Source: Takakia lepidozioides
Taxonomy: Eukaryota > Streptophyta > Takakiopsida > Takakiales > Takakiaceae
NCBI GenBank assembly: GCA_030704615.1
Contig: CM060734.1
Location: 4,774,001 to 4,838,000 of the forward strand
Length of the DNA stretch: 64,000 bases
Direction of reading: 5' to 3'
Shown: positions 1 through 12,929 of the stretch, piece after piece
Numbering within the stretch: the first letter of the stretch is position 1
How the letters are laid out: each line of letters opens with the position of its first letter
Position numbers and translations under genes: made by a program
The notes under the pieces: generated by a model
What the model was told of the DNA's origin: nothing
Seen by the model: the letters and a program-made list of their open reading frames with translations, nothing else
Databases searched by the model: none

Positions 1-73
1 GACTTTGAAAAACAGACAAGTGTCCAGACCATTGTAGGATGATGCTATTGAACAGTGGTTCCAACAATAAACT

Positions 74-1200
74 TTATTTTGAATCTGAAACATATTCGTC
101 ACTCTCTGAATCACTTTCCTCAACTGGAATAACGGTTGGTTGTACAAATGCCGCTTTAATGGTAGCCAACATAGCCAGCTCTTCTTTATCTAGAGCCGTG
201 GCACCATCTAATGACCTAGGTATTGGCTGATCTGATAAGGTAGACGGTGCCCGAAGACAATCGAAATCTGCATTTACTCCAATGTCACATTAATGTACGT
301 CCGCCACAATCTTTTTTGCTCTTGGATCCTTCCGGACGAAGGACTACCAGCTTCCACTCCGAACCAGGGGACTCATTCGAAAAGAATACCTGTTCAATTT
401 GAGATGGAAAGATGAACGGCTCTTCATTTTCGGGTAACATCCTCTCAAAATTCGCAAGTAGAAAACCATACGAATCCCGCTTCATTGTAGCATTTTGTCC
501 AACGAGGTTGGCCCTCACCCAAGCACAACGAAATACAATAGGGTGCACTCGTCCATAATCCAGTTTCAAGATCTCTTTGATGACCCCAATGTACTCTAAT
601 GGTGACATGACTAGATTTCTATCACGCACACTATTTCTACTCTGTTGGTGGAAGACAGATGCAACTCCGGAATAAAAAGAGACAAGAAAACGACTCTATG
701 TGTCGTCCACTCGATAATGATTTCCATATGCATTCATGCCACGAAATGAAGCTGATCTCAATGAGGGGGGATTAGACAAATGAATTACCGTCGTATCCTC
801 AACACTATGCTCAGAGACATGGGCCTTGACTGCACGGCGTATCAATACCGGTAGGGGTGGAAACTCCAACAAATGGTGAGGGTATTGCACCGGAAGGTTG
901 CGGTGACGTCGATTGACACGCCACTCACGATCACATGCCTCTCTGTCTGCTGTGAACTATGCCTTCTCTGTTGCATACTTTCTATCACAAAATGGCAACA
1001 AGAATGACACATATTAGCAATGAAGTGTTGCATGCTCCTCTCGGCTTTTGACAATTCATGGGGAAAAACATGTATCTTCTGCGGAAGGATATCTGATTCC
1101 AGAGTTGTGTGGTACGATGAGCTCCCAGCTTGTTGGCAGTGCCGTCGGTGCTAAGACCTCTCCCTTGGAGCTTGAAGATGTTGAAGTCAATTGGAGGCAT
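74..1200 (-). pseudogene. CACTA-type transposon gene remnant (DUF4216-like region)
   Basis: Read on the minus strand, this is the C-terminal half of the accessory/transposase protein found in plant CACTA (En/Spm) elements. Seen: a conserved stretch with SNPPS, FRGMNAYGNH and YRVDDT (about 890-696), then a block resembling the DUF4216 domain (629-285: YIGVIKEILKLDYG, VFRCAWV, PFIFPSQIEQVFF), then an acidic Ser/Asp-rich tail ending at a TAA at 74-76. The blocks lie in different frames: an A-run near 310-320 shifts the frame between DUF4216 and the tail, and further breaks lie upstream, so this copy is dead. The 5' part of the transposase (TNP2-like domain) is not recognisable here. No terminal repeat for this element is visible within the window. 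Family assignment is from remembered motif pattern. Confidence 0.72.
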
Positions 1201-2670
1201 AAGTGTAGCCTTTAGGAAGGGTAAATCTAAGGCCTAGCTGACTTTTGATGCTCCGAAAAGAAAAAGAGGGAATTCATAGTGCATGAATTAGTTTTACGTG
1301 GCTAGCTTTATTAGTGCTTAGCTGAAGTTTTTTTAGTGCAACTTCATCAGCTTCGCTGCTGCTTTCTTTCTGCAATCTCTTTGGAATTCTGTCTTTCCTG
1401 CTTATTTCCCCATTGACATTGATCTGTTGGTTCTGAGTGAAACCTCTTTGCTTTTCCTACATGGCCTATTTGTAAGGTTATTTTTTCCTTACTATTAATA
1501 TATTTTCCAGGGCTACAATCCCCCCTCTTCATTGATTTACAAAAAAAATAAAAAAATCGGAAATTGACCATATCTCGTTCCGTTGTGTGTATAGAGAGTA
1601 GTAGGTAGTAACAGAAAGCCCAATCTGGTGGGGGTAATAAAAAACAATGGAGTGAAATGCGGGGTATCGATCCCCCTACCTCTCGCATGTGAAGCAAGTG
1701 CTCTACCATGTGGTCTACATCCCCAGACTGTACGTAGCCGGTGGAGTTAACAAACATATACTGAAACAAACAATAGCAGTATTACTGGTGATGAGAAGCA
1801 AATTAAGTGAAACTTGAAGTTACCAGGATGGAGGTAATCTTGTACATAAATGGTTTCTGAATCTAACAGCGTGAAGATGGACCCACCATGTAGAATTATC
1901 GTTTTAGTGTACGATAGGCAAGGCACACAATCTGTGCGATTGGATTCTGGGAATTTGAACCCAAGGCTTCTTGATTGGAGGTTTTTGCACCGTCCAATCT
2001 CCTGTGGACCCACCGGTCCCGTATGATTTTTGTACTGTTTTGAGAAGACAAATTATAAATGCGATCTCGTACTTTAAAAAGAAAAAGAAAAAGTCGCTGT
2101 TGAAGGAAAGCACAAGAGGGAGGGGGAAGCAGAGCAATACGAGCGTGCACGCTCGTCTGTCCGTCTGTCTCTCTCGACTCCATGCGATGCGATGCGATGG
2201 TGCTGCGGACCTAATGCTAAGTAGAACGATGGCACGCATTTAGCGCCAGTCTGGTCTTGTTCTTGTTATTGGGTTCTCGTTCTTTTAGTACTTGTGTCCG
2301 TGTGAGGTTCTGCATTGGTTCTCAAGGCTGGCCAGGGACGATCCCGACACGTTTCGGGCTGTCTGAAGGTGTAGGTACCATGTAGCAGGTGGAACGAGAA
2401 CAATGCTGCTGCGGCTTAGGTTGGGGAGCGAGAGCAGCGGTCTGTTAGTTGCTCACAGCCCAATCTTGGCTAGGTTTTCTACATTGAGACATTCTAGGTT
2501 TTAGTGGTCTGTATCTTGCATGTGTCCACACTGGTATGCCGTGCGGTTGCATCTGTGCGGACAGGGCTGCAGAAAGGAGAGAAGTGATGAAGGGAGAGGA
2601 GAAGATGTGATGAGGTAAGGGTTGCAATGGGAGGCGGGAGAAAGGAAATCAAGGTCGAGAGAGGGAGACG
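1201..2670. other. Non-coding stretch upstream of the QWRF gene
   Basis: No convincing gene. It holds one tRNA-like sequence (1652-1724, minus) and a pyrimidine-rich stretch near 2140-2190. The last 400 bases (about 2240-2670) are purine-rich and are the likely promoter and 5' leader of the QWRF gene. I could not pick a TATA box with confidence. Confidence 0.5.
1652..1724 (-). tRNA. tRNA-Ala-like pseudogene carrying a CAC (Val) anticodon
   Basis: The minus strand reads GGGGATGTAGACCACATGG, then a 17-nt anticodon arm with loop TTCACAT, then a T-arm ending in the acceptor strand CATTTCA; total 73 nt. The body closely follows the plant tRNA-Ala type, including the ATCGATA T-loop. The anticodon position reads CAC instead of an Ala anticodon. 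The D-stem (GACC/GAGC) has two mismatches and the acceptor has a broken end pair and two wobble pairs, so I call it a pseudogene or a tRNA-derived repeat head rather than a working tRNA. Confidence 0.55.
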
Positions 2671-5600
2671 TTGGTGGATCTGACCATGGTTGCCGCTGCG
2701 TTGGCACCCGCTGCTACTGTGCAGGAGTCACAGCTGCCGGAGAAAACAGAGGTAGAGAATGGCCGTCATTCGGGGGCTGTGGCACTGCCAGAAAAGGGCA
2801 ATGCTGGGGCGCGCAAGGGTCGAAATAGAGAGATTACTTCGAGGTACAAGGTGGCGACAACTGCCCCTCCTCTTCCAGTGGCACCTGCTGCCCGCAGGAA
2901 TCCTTCCCCTCTTAGACAACCCTCTCCTTCCCGGCAGCCATCTCCTGGTAGAAGCCGAACATCTAGTTCTAGCACATTGAGTATTGAGCTCCCTATTCGC
3001 CACCCCTCTCCAAACTTAGGGCGGACTGTGAATGCTCCCGAGGTCCCCAAACGGGCGTTCTCTGCAGAGAGACGACGGCCTGCTGTTGCATCTGATGGAA
3101 AAGCTCAATCTACCAGTTTGACCGATGGCATGTGGGCTAGCACGAAGTCACGCACAACCGCGCGTGGCCCTGAGCTTCTCTGGCCATCCATGTCTGCGTC
3201 CAAGCAAGCGGAGTGCCTGTTGCCCCCCCCATCGTCCAATGGAATTACTGCCAATGGTAGTCGTCCTGATGGCAGAGAAAAGGAGAGTAGGCAGGCCTTG
3301 GATCACACCTTAAAACCTGCTGCGAATGGGGTCCACAGACCTCCTGATCCTGCTGCAGGTCCACCCCAACGGAAGGGGTCTCCCATGCGACGACAAAGCA
3401 CAGATCAAGTTGAAAATGCTCGTCCGTCAGAAAATTCCCAGTTAAAAGCTGATCAGCAGAGGTGGCCTGGCATGAGCAATGGGAAATTTCCAGGGGGAGC
3501 TATGAGTAAGAGCGTGGATCTAGGTGCAGAAAGGGACAGGCCCCTCAGTCGAACTGCTTCATTGCTGGTACAGGGGAGGTCTGGGACTCCATCATCCCGG
3601 ACAGTGCGCCCCAGTGTCTCTAGAAACTTAAATCGCACCATGAATGAAAGTCCAGTGGCATCACCACCTCAAGCAATGCGGCGTACGTCCACCCCTACTA
3701 GAGGCAGAGGGGTTGTAGATAGTGGTGCCCGTGAGGCTGTAATGCCTGGTGGTGACGATCGAAACCAAGGTAATATGAGTTTGAGAGAGGGACATGTGCG
3801 GTCCCTGTCACAGGATTCTGAGCTTGCAGGCATAGACATAGCTACGACCTCCTTTGATAACATGTCAGACTCTGAGAGTGTGTCATCAGGAGGTTCTGGG
3901 CTGGGATGCAGAGGGCCTGGTCGGGGTACTACTGTGCCTGCCCGGGTGTGGCAAGACATGAGCAACAGATTGCGGCGATGCAATGAGGGTGACCGAACGC
4001 GCTCATCGGAGTCCAATCTGTCAGTAGCTGCAGTAGGGAAGACGGGGCGGCACACCAAAGCTGCGTACCAGAGTTTCCTCCCACCAGCTAGTAGTGGAGC
4101 ATGGGCACTGTCTTCAGGGCGGTTGTCAAGCACTCCAGGTGCAACAACTCAACCTCCCTCCTCACCCAAGCATTACAAAGGGTCTTCATCTCCGTTACGG
4201 GGATTGCGGAGTCCACAGAGGTCTCGACCTGTACCTGGTATCACAGCTGTGGCTGGTACTGCCCGTAGCCTGGGAGGTACCATGCTGAACTTTGGAATGG
4301 ATGGGCGGAGAGGGAAGAAGGCAATGACCCAGCAGGAGGAAGCCCAGCTTCTGCGCATTCTCCATAATCGCTGGCTGCAATGGCGTTTTGTGAATGCACG
4401 TTCTGAAGCAGTTATTAGTGCTCAAAAAGCTACTGCTGAGGTGCGTATCATGTTTGCAACTTCATTTTCACCTCTCTCGAACTTGACTCGGTCTTGAACC
4501 TCCCCTTGCTTCTGCCTGCCTATGTGTGGGTGTAAAGTTCTGTCTTCATGGCAGGTGGCCAATTATTGGTTCTGGGCAAGGGAGCTTGTTCTTTCTGTCC
4601 TAACAGGGAGCAATATTGCTTCAAAGTTGACCTTCTCTCCAAGTTGGAGTCATTGTCACCTCCAAGACCCTGCTTTGGGAAACGCAGTTGGAAATTTAGC
4701 TTGGAGTTGTGAAAGAGCTTGTCTGTGGACTGCGTTTCCAAGGTAGCAACCATAAATTGGACTTTGCTTGCACATTGAGTTGGGGATACATCCCTTGGGG
4801 CAAACCCTTTTTGCAGGACGGCACTAGTTATTGAACTCAATGAATGGAGCTTGTTAGCAGCCTGATATTCCTTCCTGATTTGCCAGTATACCGGAGGACA
4901 TGAGTGCAACCCTAAAACCCTAGTATGGTTGCATACTTTTATTTATAGACCTCGTTGTTGACTGGTTTGCGAGAATGCCAATCATGCTTTTTACATTAAA
5001 CAATATCATACCACACTGTCATCAGGATTTATCTTTCCCCATGTCTCAAGTTCGTTGCACATGTTGCTCTGTAGATCTGTATTTAGCAATTGTCAAGCTC
5101 TCCTCTTCTCCCCATGTCTCAGTGTGCAGCAGTTGAAATTTGTTGCTAAAATTTAATAACATGAACCAGGCTTTGCTGTTGCGCGCACAGGTTTTGGACA
5201 ATCTTGTCAAAATTTCCATCTTTTCTTGTGTGGCAGGTGTGGTTAGCAGTGGAAGGTCTTGTCTCTCTTGTAGTGAAATATCCCTTCTTAGTTGTCACCA
5301 ATTTTGCACCAATCTGAGAAATTTTACTTTGGAGGTGGCAGAGGTCACTGTATAATGTGTGGATCAAGACCTCTGAGTTGCGGTCTTCAGTAACGATGCA
5401 GCACATAAAGTTGCAGCAAGCCAGGCAGGCCCACAAGCTGAGCACCATTTTAACTACACATGTAAGGCCTCATCTTTCTCCCTCCCTCACATATCATGTA
5501 TCCGTACTGTCTCGTAGAGGAAGGTGCACTGTCCTGCATCTGTGAAGAAGACGTGCTCATTATCTCATAAGTCAGGTGGTTCTCCCTGGAGGAGTTAGTT

Positions 5601-7620
5601 GCTCGGTCTTGGAAGTGTGAAGGATGAGGGTGCCGGATGCATACTTTAAAACTTACAATGGGTGGGGTGAAGTACTGGTTAGTTAGGCAGACCTCATGTG
5701 AAGCTGCATCACTAGTGTTTCCATTAACCCACCCAAAAGGGCCTACTCAGCATGTCCCTTTCATTCAGACATCTCAGCATATGCCATTGACTAGGAGCAT
5801 TTCCCTCACCAGAAAGGACCTGCTCAGCACGTCTTTCATTTGGACGTCCCAGCAACAAGTGAGAAATGAGTGATCTTTTAGGCTTTTGCGTACACCAGCA
5901 AGATTTGAAGTCTTGATTATATGTTGTACGGGTCATCTATCTCAAAACTTCATCCTCCGGATCTGTGAATGCTATTTACAGCATGGAGGAGTGTATGATT
6001 CAATCTCAAGTGACATGGTACCACAGTTAAGATCTTTGTGAAGTCCATGTTTGAATAGGAATTAATGGTGGCAATTGGCTCTTGAAGGGGGCACATCTGG
6101 AGGATTGGGATATGTTAGAAGAGGAGCACACAAGTGCATTGACAGGGGCCATGGAAGCACTGGAGGCTGCAATTTTGAGAGTTCCTGTCACTGCAGGCGC
6201 CAGGGTAAATCAGCATTCACATTTTGAGTTCCTCACATTAGACGCATTACCTGAATGCTGACATATCAAGCTTGTTGCTGTGTGTCTTTGACTTGTCTTC
6301 AGCAACTTGTAGTTTTGCTATCTAGCTTCCCCTCACTGATCACGAGTTCAAGGGAAGCCTGCAGCAGCTTCCTCCTCCACCATAAGGAAACCATTTTTCT
6401 GTTTCTAACCCTGTCTATTTGGTGTCCTGATTGGAGGATTGTTTTAGAGACATGATCTGAGTAAATTTCCCCTTCCCCGTCTCCATTCCTTGCTCAGGCA
6501 GGTCATGATGATATCATCTACGTTTGTAATGCTCCACTGCTGAATTGAGAATTATCTTCCCCTCATCTTCAACCGACATCAGCCATCTGGAATTTTATCT
6601 TCAGAATTTGCTAGCAGTGGTTCCCCAAATAGCTCGTGTGTTAGAAGTGGCTCAAGAACATCTCATAATCTCATGTTGTCAAGCCCATAGTCAATAGATG
6701 CACTGCAGAATAGTAACCAACTTCTCCAGAAGTGTACTGAGGGACATTTTGTCGGGAGACACTTGCAGGCAGATGTGGACGTGATACGAGAAGCTCTTGG
6801 ATCAGCAGTGGAGGTGATGAATGCCGTGGAGTTGTCTGTGACTTCTGTGTCACCTAAGGTGAGAGCCTGCCGTGGAATTCTCTGGGAATTCTGCAGTAAG
6901 TGATCGGTGGGCATGTTGATAAGCCTCAAATGTTTAGCTGTGTATGTATGTACTTTGTCTACGGGGCATTGTCCTGGTCAATTCTCCCTTCTTAAACATG
7001 CAGTTGTAGACTAGGGCATGCATGCCGACTTGTGGTGTGGCTCCTTTCATTCTCTTTCAGTAAAGGCAGGTGGGATGGAAGCATTTGTGGGGTCAAAATG
7101 AGACTGACAAAGCACTAGCTTAGTAGTACCAAGGCTCATCTTGGGTACTTTGTGGGGTGCTATAGTTCCTTGGTACTCACATATTGGAGTTTCTATTGTC
7201 TGTGCTCTCTCAGGCAGAGAAAATGGATGTGCTACTATCACAGCTTGCAGAGACAGCAGCGCAGGAAAGGGCCCTTCTGGAAGAGTGTGGTGACCTTTTG
7301 TCTGTGGCAGCTTCTTTACAGGTGAAATGTCTTCAGCACAATGCAATGAGTGCCTTAAAGGTTTTAGCAGTAGACTTGCAACTGTACCACACCACAATAT
7401 TGACTACTACAGCTCTGGGCAAATGGTAGGGTCACCCTAGTGGGTATGATATTTAGGGATGTGGAGAGAAGATTTTGTGTGCAGACCCCCAAGAGAGCTT
7501 TTTTAAATGTATGAAATTGATCTTTGCTATGATTCTTTGATTGATCAGGTAGAGGAGCGCAGTTTGCGCACACATTTGATTCAGGTGGAATATGAGAAGC
7601 AACGGGCGTCACAATCCTGA
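2671..7620 (+). CDS. QWRF motif-containing protein (AUG8/EDE1-like microtubule protein), six exons
   Basis: Exons read as 2671-4440, 5342-5461, 6088-6204, 6769-6858, 7214-7321 and 7549-7620; every junction is GT..AG and every exon is a whole number of codons, giving about 758 residues with no stop until TGA at 7618. Residues 1-560 are basic and Ser/Pro-rich with RQPSPSRQPSPGRS-type repeats, as usual for the disordered N-terminus of this family. Then comes the hallmark NRWLQWRFVNAR (QWRF at about 570-573), followed by a helical C-terminal region (RSLYNVWIKTSEL, KLQQARQAHKLS, LSQLAETAAQERALLEE). Known family role: QWRF proteins include Arabidopsis AUG8 and EDE1, which act on microtubules with the augmin complex. 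The start is the first ATG of the open frame and precedes MVAAALAPAAT; an upstream leader exon cannot be excluded. It appears intact, unlike most of its neighbours. Confidence 0.9.
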
Positions 7621-10533
7621 CTATGAGAAGAATGCCAATGGCCAGTAACTCTGGATTGCTGACTTCCATGATTAAAGGGGCAACCTTTTAGTGGGTACAA
7701 CCAACCCCATTAGCCAGTTTTAGCCAGCGACCCCTACACCAAGGCTATTCACCAACTCTTCTGTTTACAAGAGGCTTGCCAAGACGACTCCCTCGGCAGC
7801 TTGGGCAAGTGCGAATTGCCCACAGCAAAGAGGATCGGGCATGTCAGGGCAGCAATTGGCAGCATATGACACACAGAATTTGAGTGCGGGACCATTACTG
7901 AATGGTCACTTGTGGTCCCCACCCTGCAGTTGCACATGTTAGACTGTCACTCTTGGGCATCCTTGTCCCTTGCTCCCTTTGTAGCAGTAACCATGTAACA
8001 TAACCTGCAGAAAGAAGGCTGGCCCTTGCTAGGCTCATGCCTAGGTATTTTTCTATACAGAAGATGCTCCCTATTGGATCTGCCTCTTCCTTTCTCAATT
8101 CTGGCTTGCAGGGTAAGGTCAGGAGAATGAGACATCCTGGGAGAAGCTCATTTCTAGTATGTTTCTGAAACATCTTTAGTGTGGACAATGAATGCAGGCT
8201 TATATAGATGTTGTTAAGGTCAGTGTACACTGGTATCATGGATAATGCCAGCCTGTAAGGGCTGAAATTGTGTCAGACATCTACATGGACACTTAACATC
8301 TGGCATACGAAAGGGCTTAAGCACATCTCGACCCCCTCCAAGTGTGAAAAGTAGGAGTGAATACTGCTGGTGCTGATATATAAGAAGGAACCCAACATAC
8401 AGTCCAGACCGGGATGAAGGCTTCTACATTGTGGACTCTGCAATCACAATTCCCCGGGCCACGCCAAGATATGAAAATCATGGTTTCTACACATGATCAG
8501 CAAGGGTTTGTTTGATAACATGGTCAGGTGTAGTGTCACAACATTTGAAGGAATTGTGGCAGTGAGCACTGAGCAGTCTGATCACAAAGCAGCATCGTTC
8601 ACCAAATGCCTTCATCATCAGCTCGTCGTTACCACTTGATCCTGTTCTTGACATCCCAGTAATCAATCTGAGAACCAGCTTGTTGTGATGAAGTTCAAAG
8701 ATAAAATATTCCACAATCTACGTGTACAGCCAAGAATAGAACACAATTGTATTACCTAGTTTGTAGATGGAAGAGCACACAGAAATGTGCCAAAAGATAG
8801 AAGAGTGGAGTTCTAGTAAGAAGACAGGAGGTGGAATGGACAATCATGGTGGATAGTTTAATGTGTTGAACTGTACTCATGCTGGAGCTTACCACTCCTA
8901 CACCATGAACACAATTTGTGGCGGTGAGTGCTTTTGAGTTTTTTTCCTGACTCACCATGAAGAGCCGCCTTCATTTGATAATTGGAGAAAGATTTATAAA
9001 AAGTTTCTGTATATCGAACAGGGGCGTTGAAAGTGACCGCATCGGTAAGCTACTGTAGAATCAATCTGCGGAGAAGAATTAGCTGCAATACATACTTACC
9101 TAGGAACTTCGAAAGCATCCCGAGTCCTGATACAATTCTCTTGCGAGGGAACCCAAATTCTGGCTCTGTTTCTATGTCACATTGAAGTATCTTGCACCGG
9201 AAAGTTTGCCCTCTCATAACTCGTAGTTCAGTTTGGTGTTGCATGGAGCTTGCAGTGGGGCTCTTTGAGGGTCATGTCCTGAGATCTATCAACAGATTCC
9301 CAATTTAATTCTGAGTAAGGTGTGAAACTCGGTGAAAGGTTATCAATCACTGTGAGGTTCGGTTGCTCTGTGCACACTAACTAAAAAAGAAACCAGTCTG
9401 GAGGAGGACGCAGTTGCTGTCGTCTGAGTCCCATCACGGCCATGTCTGTGCACCATCGCTGCCTTTCTCGGCGCTGGCCTCCTCTTTTGGGATTCAGATT
9501 GCATTCCATTTCTCGTCTGGCGCATTTTTTCTCTGCTGTTCCTCAAAATAGGTATTACGCACGCGCGCTCTCTGTGTCTGTCTCTCTCATTTCATTTCAT
9601 TTCATTACTCGTGTGTGATTTCTGTAGTGCATCTTGGTACTATCAATGTCTACTCCCCTCAATGCACCTGCTTCGTGTGTGGTGGAGCACAATGTAATCT
9701 GGATCGGACGATTAGCATACAGTTTTGTTCAAATTCTACAGAAACCATCCTAGTGTTTGTGTGCACCTATACAACGCAATGTTGACTACAAAATTCTTGC
9801 TTGCCCTCTCTTTTTGATAATGTCAGATCGGAAAGTTGAGCAATTTTGAAGTGCGAGGTTCTAGAAAGGTCACCACTTTTGGCAGGGAGTTGAGGGGCCA
9901 ATCTTCCTAAATCTTTTTATGTGACTAGCTATGTAGGTTGCAGAATCTTTTTGCGTTGGCCCTAAATCTGAAAGGTTGCAGGGTTTGGGGTTTAAGGTCT
10001 GAGTGCTCTTTAGAACATTCACAGCCTGCATTAGCTTTCGTGTACACTAATGTGTTAGATAGGAGCTCCCTGGGTTGCCCTTCGGTTTGATGATGCCATG
10101 TTCAAGAGCTGTCCATTGGATTTCCTGGCTTACAGGTTACCCAAAAGTCTACTTGTTGTTGAGATGTTCCCTACCTGTGTTGATATGTGTCCACTTCTAG
10201 TTCACAATGTTGATCTCGTTTTGTATATAAGCTGCGTGGTTGCCCTCTCATTTTGATAATGCTGCATTAGATCGCTATACATTCGACTTTTGTGCCTCAA
10301 CAACTTCTGAGTTACAAGATTTAGGGTTCAAGGTCTTCATGCTCATTGTATTGGTTATTGTTTGAAGATCTACCTCGGGAATTCAGTAAGGACTATATCA
10401 TACTTCATGGATATTTCAAGTATCATTTGAATTGCTAAACCATCTGTTTGAGTCTTCAATTTGAGGGCCTGAAATTTCTGGATTATAGACATGAAGAAAC
10501 AAATGATGTGGTAGTAGGGCGCTGGCAGCAACT
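7621..10533. other. Intergenic, no gene recognised
   Basis: No coding stretch with family resemblance on either strand. There is a short ATTTC-type run near 9585-9605. Near 9801, 10054 and 10240 the text repeats a phrase like TTGCCCTCTCTTTTTGATAATG, suggesting a degenerate repeat of roughly 200-250 bp. The right end is probably the promoter of the P-loop gene. Confidence 0.4.
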
Positions 10534-12197
10534 GTGGCAACAGGGCCTGCCCACCAGGACTCTCATTCGGAGGTGGTGACAAGTGAGAAATGGAAAATTG
10601 TGCAGCGTCCCGTCCTGGACATAGAACTGCGCCGCTATGCGCAGTCCCCAGTAGTGCCACAAGCCCTTGTCTTACATGGTCCTCGAGGTGTGGGCAAGCG
10701 TACTACCATCGAAGGTTAGCCTGGCCTTCATATATATGCAATTCATAGTTTGGTTTTCTTTATACATCTCTTTGTACTGTGCAGATAGGATATACAGTAG
10801 CAGAATCAATTCATTCCCAGTTGCTCAAAAAGCAAAAGTGATACTTGTATTCCCGGTGAATCTGGGAAGTTCCTGCTGTATGCTGGCCAGTGCCACTGTG
10901 CCTCGTGTAGGTAATGCTCCTTAGCACTCCTGGTTGAAGAATCTGACAAGGATGAGCAGTCTCTGAAATAGAGTGGTGTCTCCCTCCCTTCTTATAGTAT
11001 GATGGCAAGGAGAAAAGAGCTGTCATTCTGCTGCACTTCATGTTATTTGCCTATTGGACACATCTTCTGTGTCTGGATGTGAGGGGGAGAGAGAAAGAAA
11101 GAAACTTCATCACTTCCGCGGGGGCCCAGCGGAGGTGGGAGAGAGAGACTTGCATGCACCAAGAACACTCCAAATGCTTTAAGCCAATTTGCAGGGCTGC
11201 TGCAGGAGTGGAGGAAAGCACCTCATGCTGTTGCATATGTTGACCTCTGTCCACAACAAAGAGCTCCAAGTGAAGGAGGCTGCACTCCTCCATGAACGCT
11301 GACCAAGGAAAGTGTTGCCTTGACTGAAGATGGGATATACAAAAGCCAATATGACTTAGGGAAGGTCCGTCAGCACCTGGAGCAAGCCCTTGAATCTCTT
11401 GCACTAGAAGCAGTGGAAGCGGGTTGTCTGAACAGTCAGACTGTTTTGAAGGGGCTTCTTGATCATCATGCAATTGACGGGGCATTGTCCCGATTTCTAC
11501 ATCGAGCCACAAATGGTGTACACTCCAATGACATTGGCTCCATTAGTACGAAGCGGATGTGGAAGGAAGCTCTCAGGCATATGTCAGCAATCTCAGGTCA
11601 CCTTAGCAGTACCACAGCAGCTCCCAACAGTGGCAGGGACCCCAAAAATGCGCTGGAATCTACAGTCCACCTAAAAGGTATGGTTACAAGGATACTCAAA
11701 CAGCATGTGATTTTGTCTTCTAACAAGGATGGCAGGGTCAGTACCTTTTACGCCCTCGTGCTTCCTCATACTGCTGCCTGTTGGTAGACAGGCTGACCGG
11801 CTCCTAAACGAAGCCCCCTGGAGCTCTCTCCTATACAGTTGCTGAGCTGTTATCCTTGAAAGTCAGCAAAGTTCAGGAGTCACCAGGGACCAACCTCAAC
11901 CTGTGGGCAACCCCCTATCACTTTCTTGATGCTTTCTCACAGTCTTATGCTCACTAGTTAACATGAGCAGACGTGGCAGGTGTGGATCAGAGATTGGATG
12001 CCAAGAAAGAGAAGGCAGCACTGTCTCTGGCTCTTGCAAAGAGGCTTCTGCTAATGCAGGAGGAGTGGAGGTTGGAAGCTGGAGCTGCTAGAAGGAATAG
12101 AGGGGCAGTTCCAAAGGGCATGGCTGATGCAGCTGTTAGTTGGCCAGTGCTTCTGCTACATCTCCTCTCATGGGCTGCCGAGGAAGGCCTTTTCCAG
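10534..12197 (+). pseudogene. P-loop NTPase-like gene, several exons, one in-frame stop
   Basis: Exon 10534-10714 encodes MATGPAHQ.. and a Walker A motif in ALVLHGPRGVGKRTT. It splices (GT at 10715, AG before 11195, phase kept through a split Gly codon) to an exon beginning LLQEWRKAPHAVAYVDL. The same frame continues to about 11735 (LGKVRQHLEQALESLALEAVEAG, LLDHHAIDGALSRFLHRATNG) but meets one TGA at 11293-11295. A third exon, about 11980-12197, is rich in Ala and Leu (LALAKRLLLMQEEWRLEAGAARR .. WPVLLLHLLSWAAEEGLFQ) and ends at a GTATGA donor. The pattern resembles a plant P-loop protein of unknown role. I see no Walker B motif and no 3' end. The TGA could be a CGA-to-TGA mutation, a short unmodelled intron or an assembly error. 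Confidence 0.6.
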
Positions 12198-12929
12198 GTA
12201 TGAAGACCAACGGGCCCCACCCTCCAAATGGGAAGAGAGAGTGATGATGTACCAAGTAGACGTTGTTAGTCCTCTAACCATGGACTCCAAGGCAATGAAG
12301 CGGAAGAGGGGTAGGGGATGGGAGGAGGGGAAAATGGAGGCCTGCCATTGAGGAAGGACCCCTGCAGGGTTGGAAGCTATCATTAAAATGATATCCTCTA
12401 TCAGCCTTGATAGTAGATTCAAAAAATGAGCCCCGGAGTTAACCCGTGGAGGGTCACAGCTTTTGACATTGTCTTGAGCATCTGAAATTGAAATGAAAGA
12501 GCTGCAGGACATTCATTTTCGCTTGTGGAAATTGCAGAGAGAGAGTGAGAGCTTACTGAATGGCAGTTCCTGCAAATTTTTGGTCTGACCTACTCTTGAG
12601 GGTGTTATCCATGTGGGAAGCTAACCAGGGTATCTGAAGTGCCACTGAGCTCTTGCACAGACATAGATTATCCAAAGGTTCTGTCATCAATTATGGTCTT
12701 GCATTGACATCTCACAAGAAAGCACAAGAGTAGTCTGAGGACTCCTCATTCCCTTTAGCTTGCAACCAATGTGACATGTGTGGCTGTGGAAATACTGCCA
12801 GTCGCACTGTTGATTAAGAAGCCCACGGAGAGAGAGAATGTACTCATAAGACGTTGTTTGCCGTAGCCTTGTGGCCATTGACCCCGCGCTCAGTTTGAGC
12901 GGAACACAAAGGGACAGAACCTACCTCTG
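12198..12929. other. No gene recognised
   Basis: May hold a further exon of the upstream NTPase gene (a helical KELQDIHFRLWKLQRESESLL reading near 12494-12560), but I could not join it by clear splice sites. Otherwise nothing recognisable. Confidence 0.3.

Noticed and set aside
2728-4425. Minus-strand frames opposite the first QWRF exon
   Set aside because: Shadows of a GC-rich coding exon; the plus-strand frame has the QWRF motif and consistent splicing.
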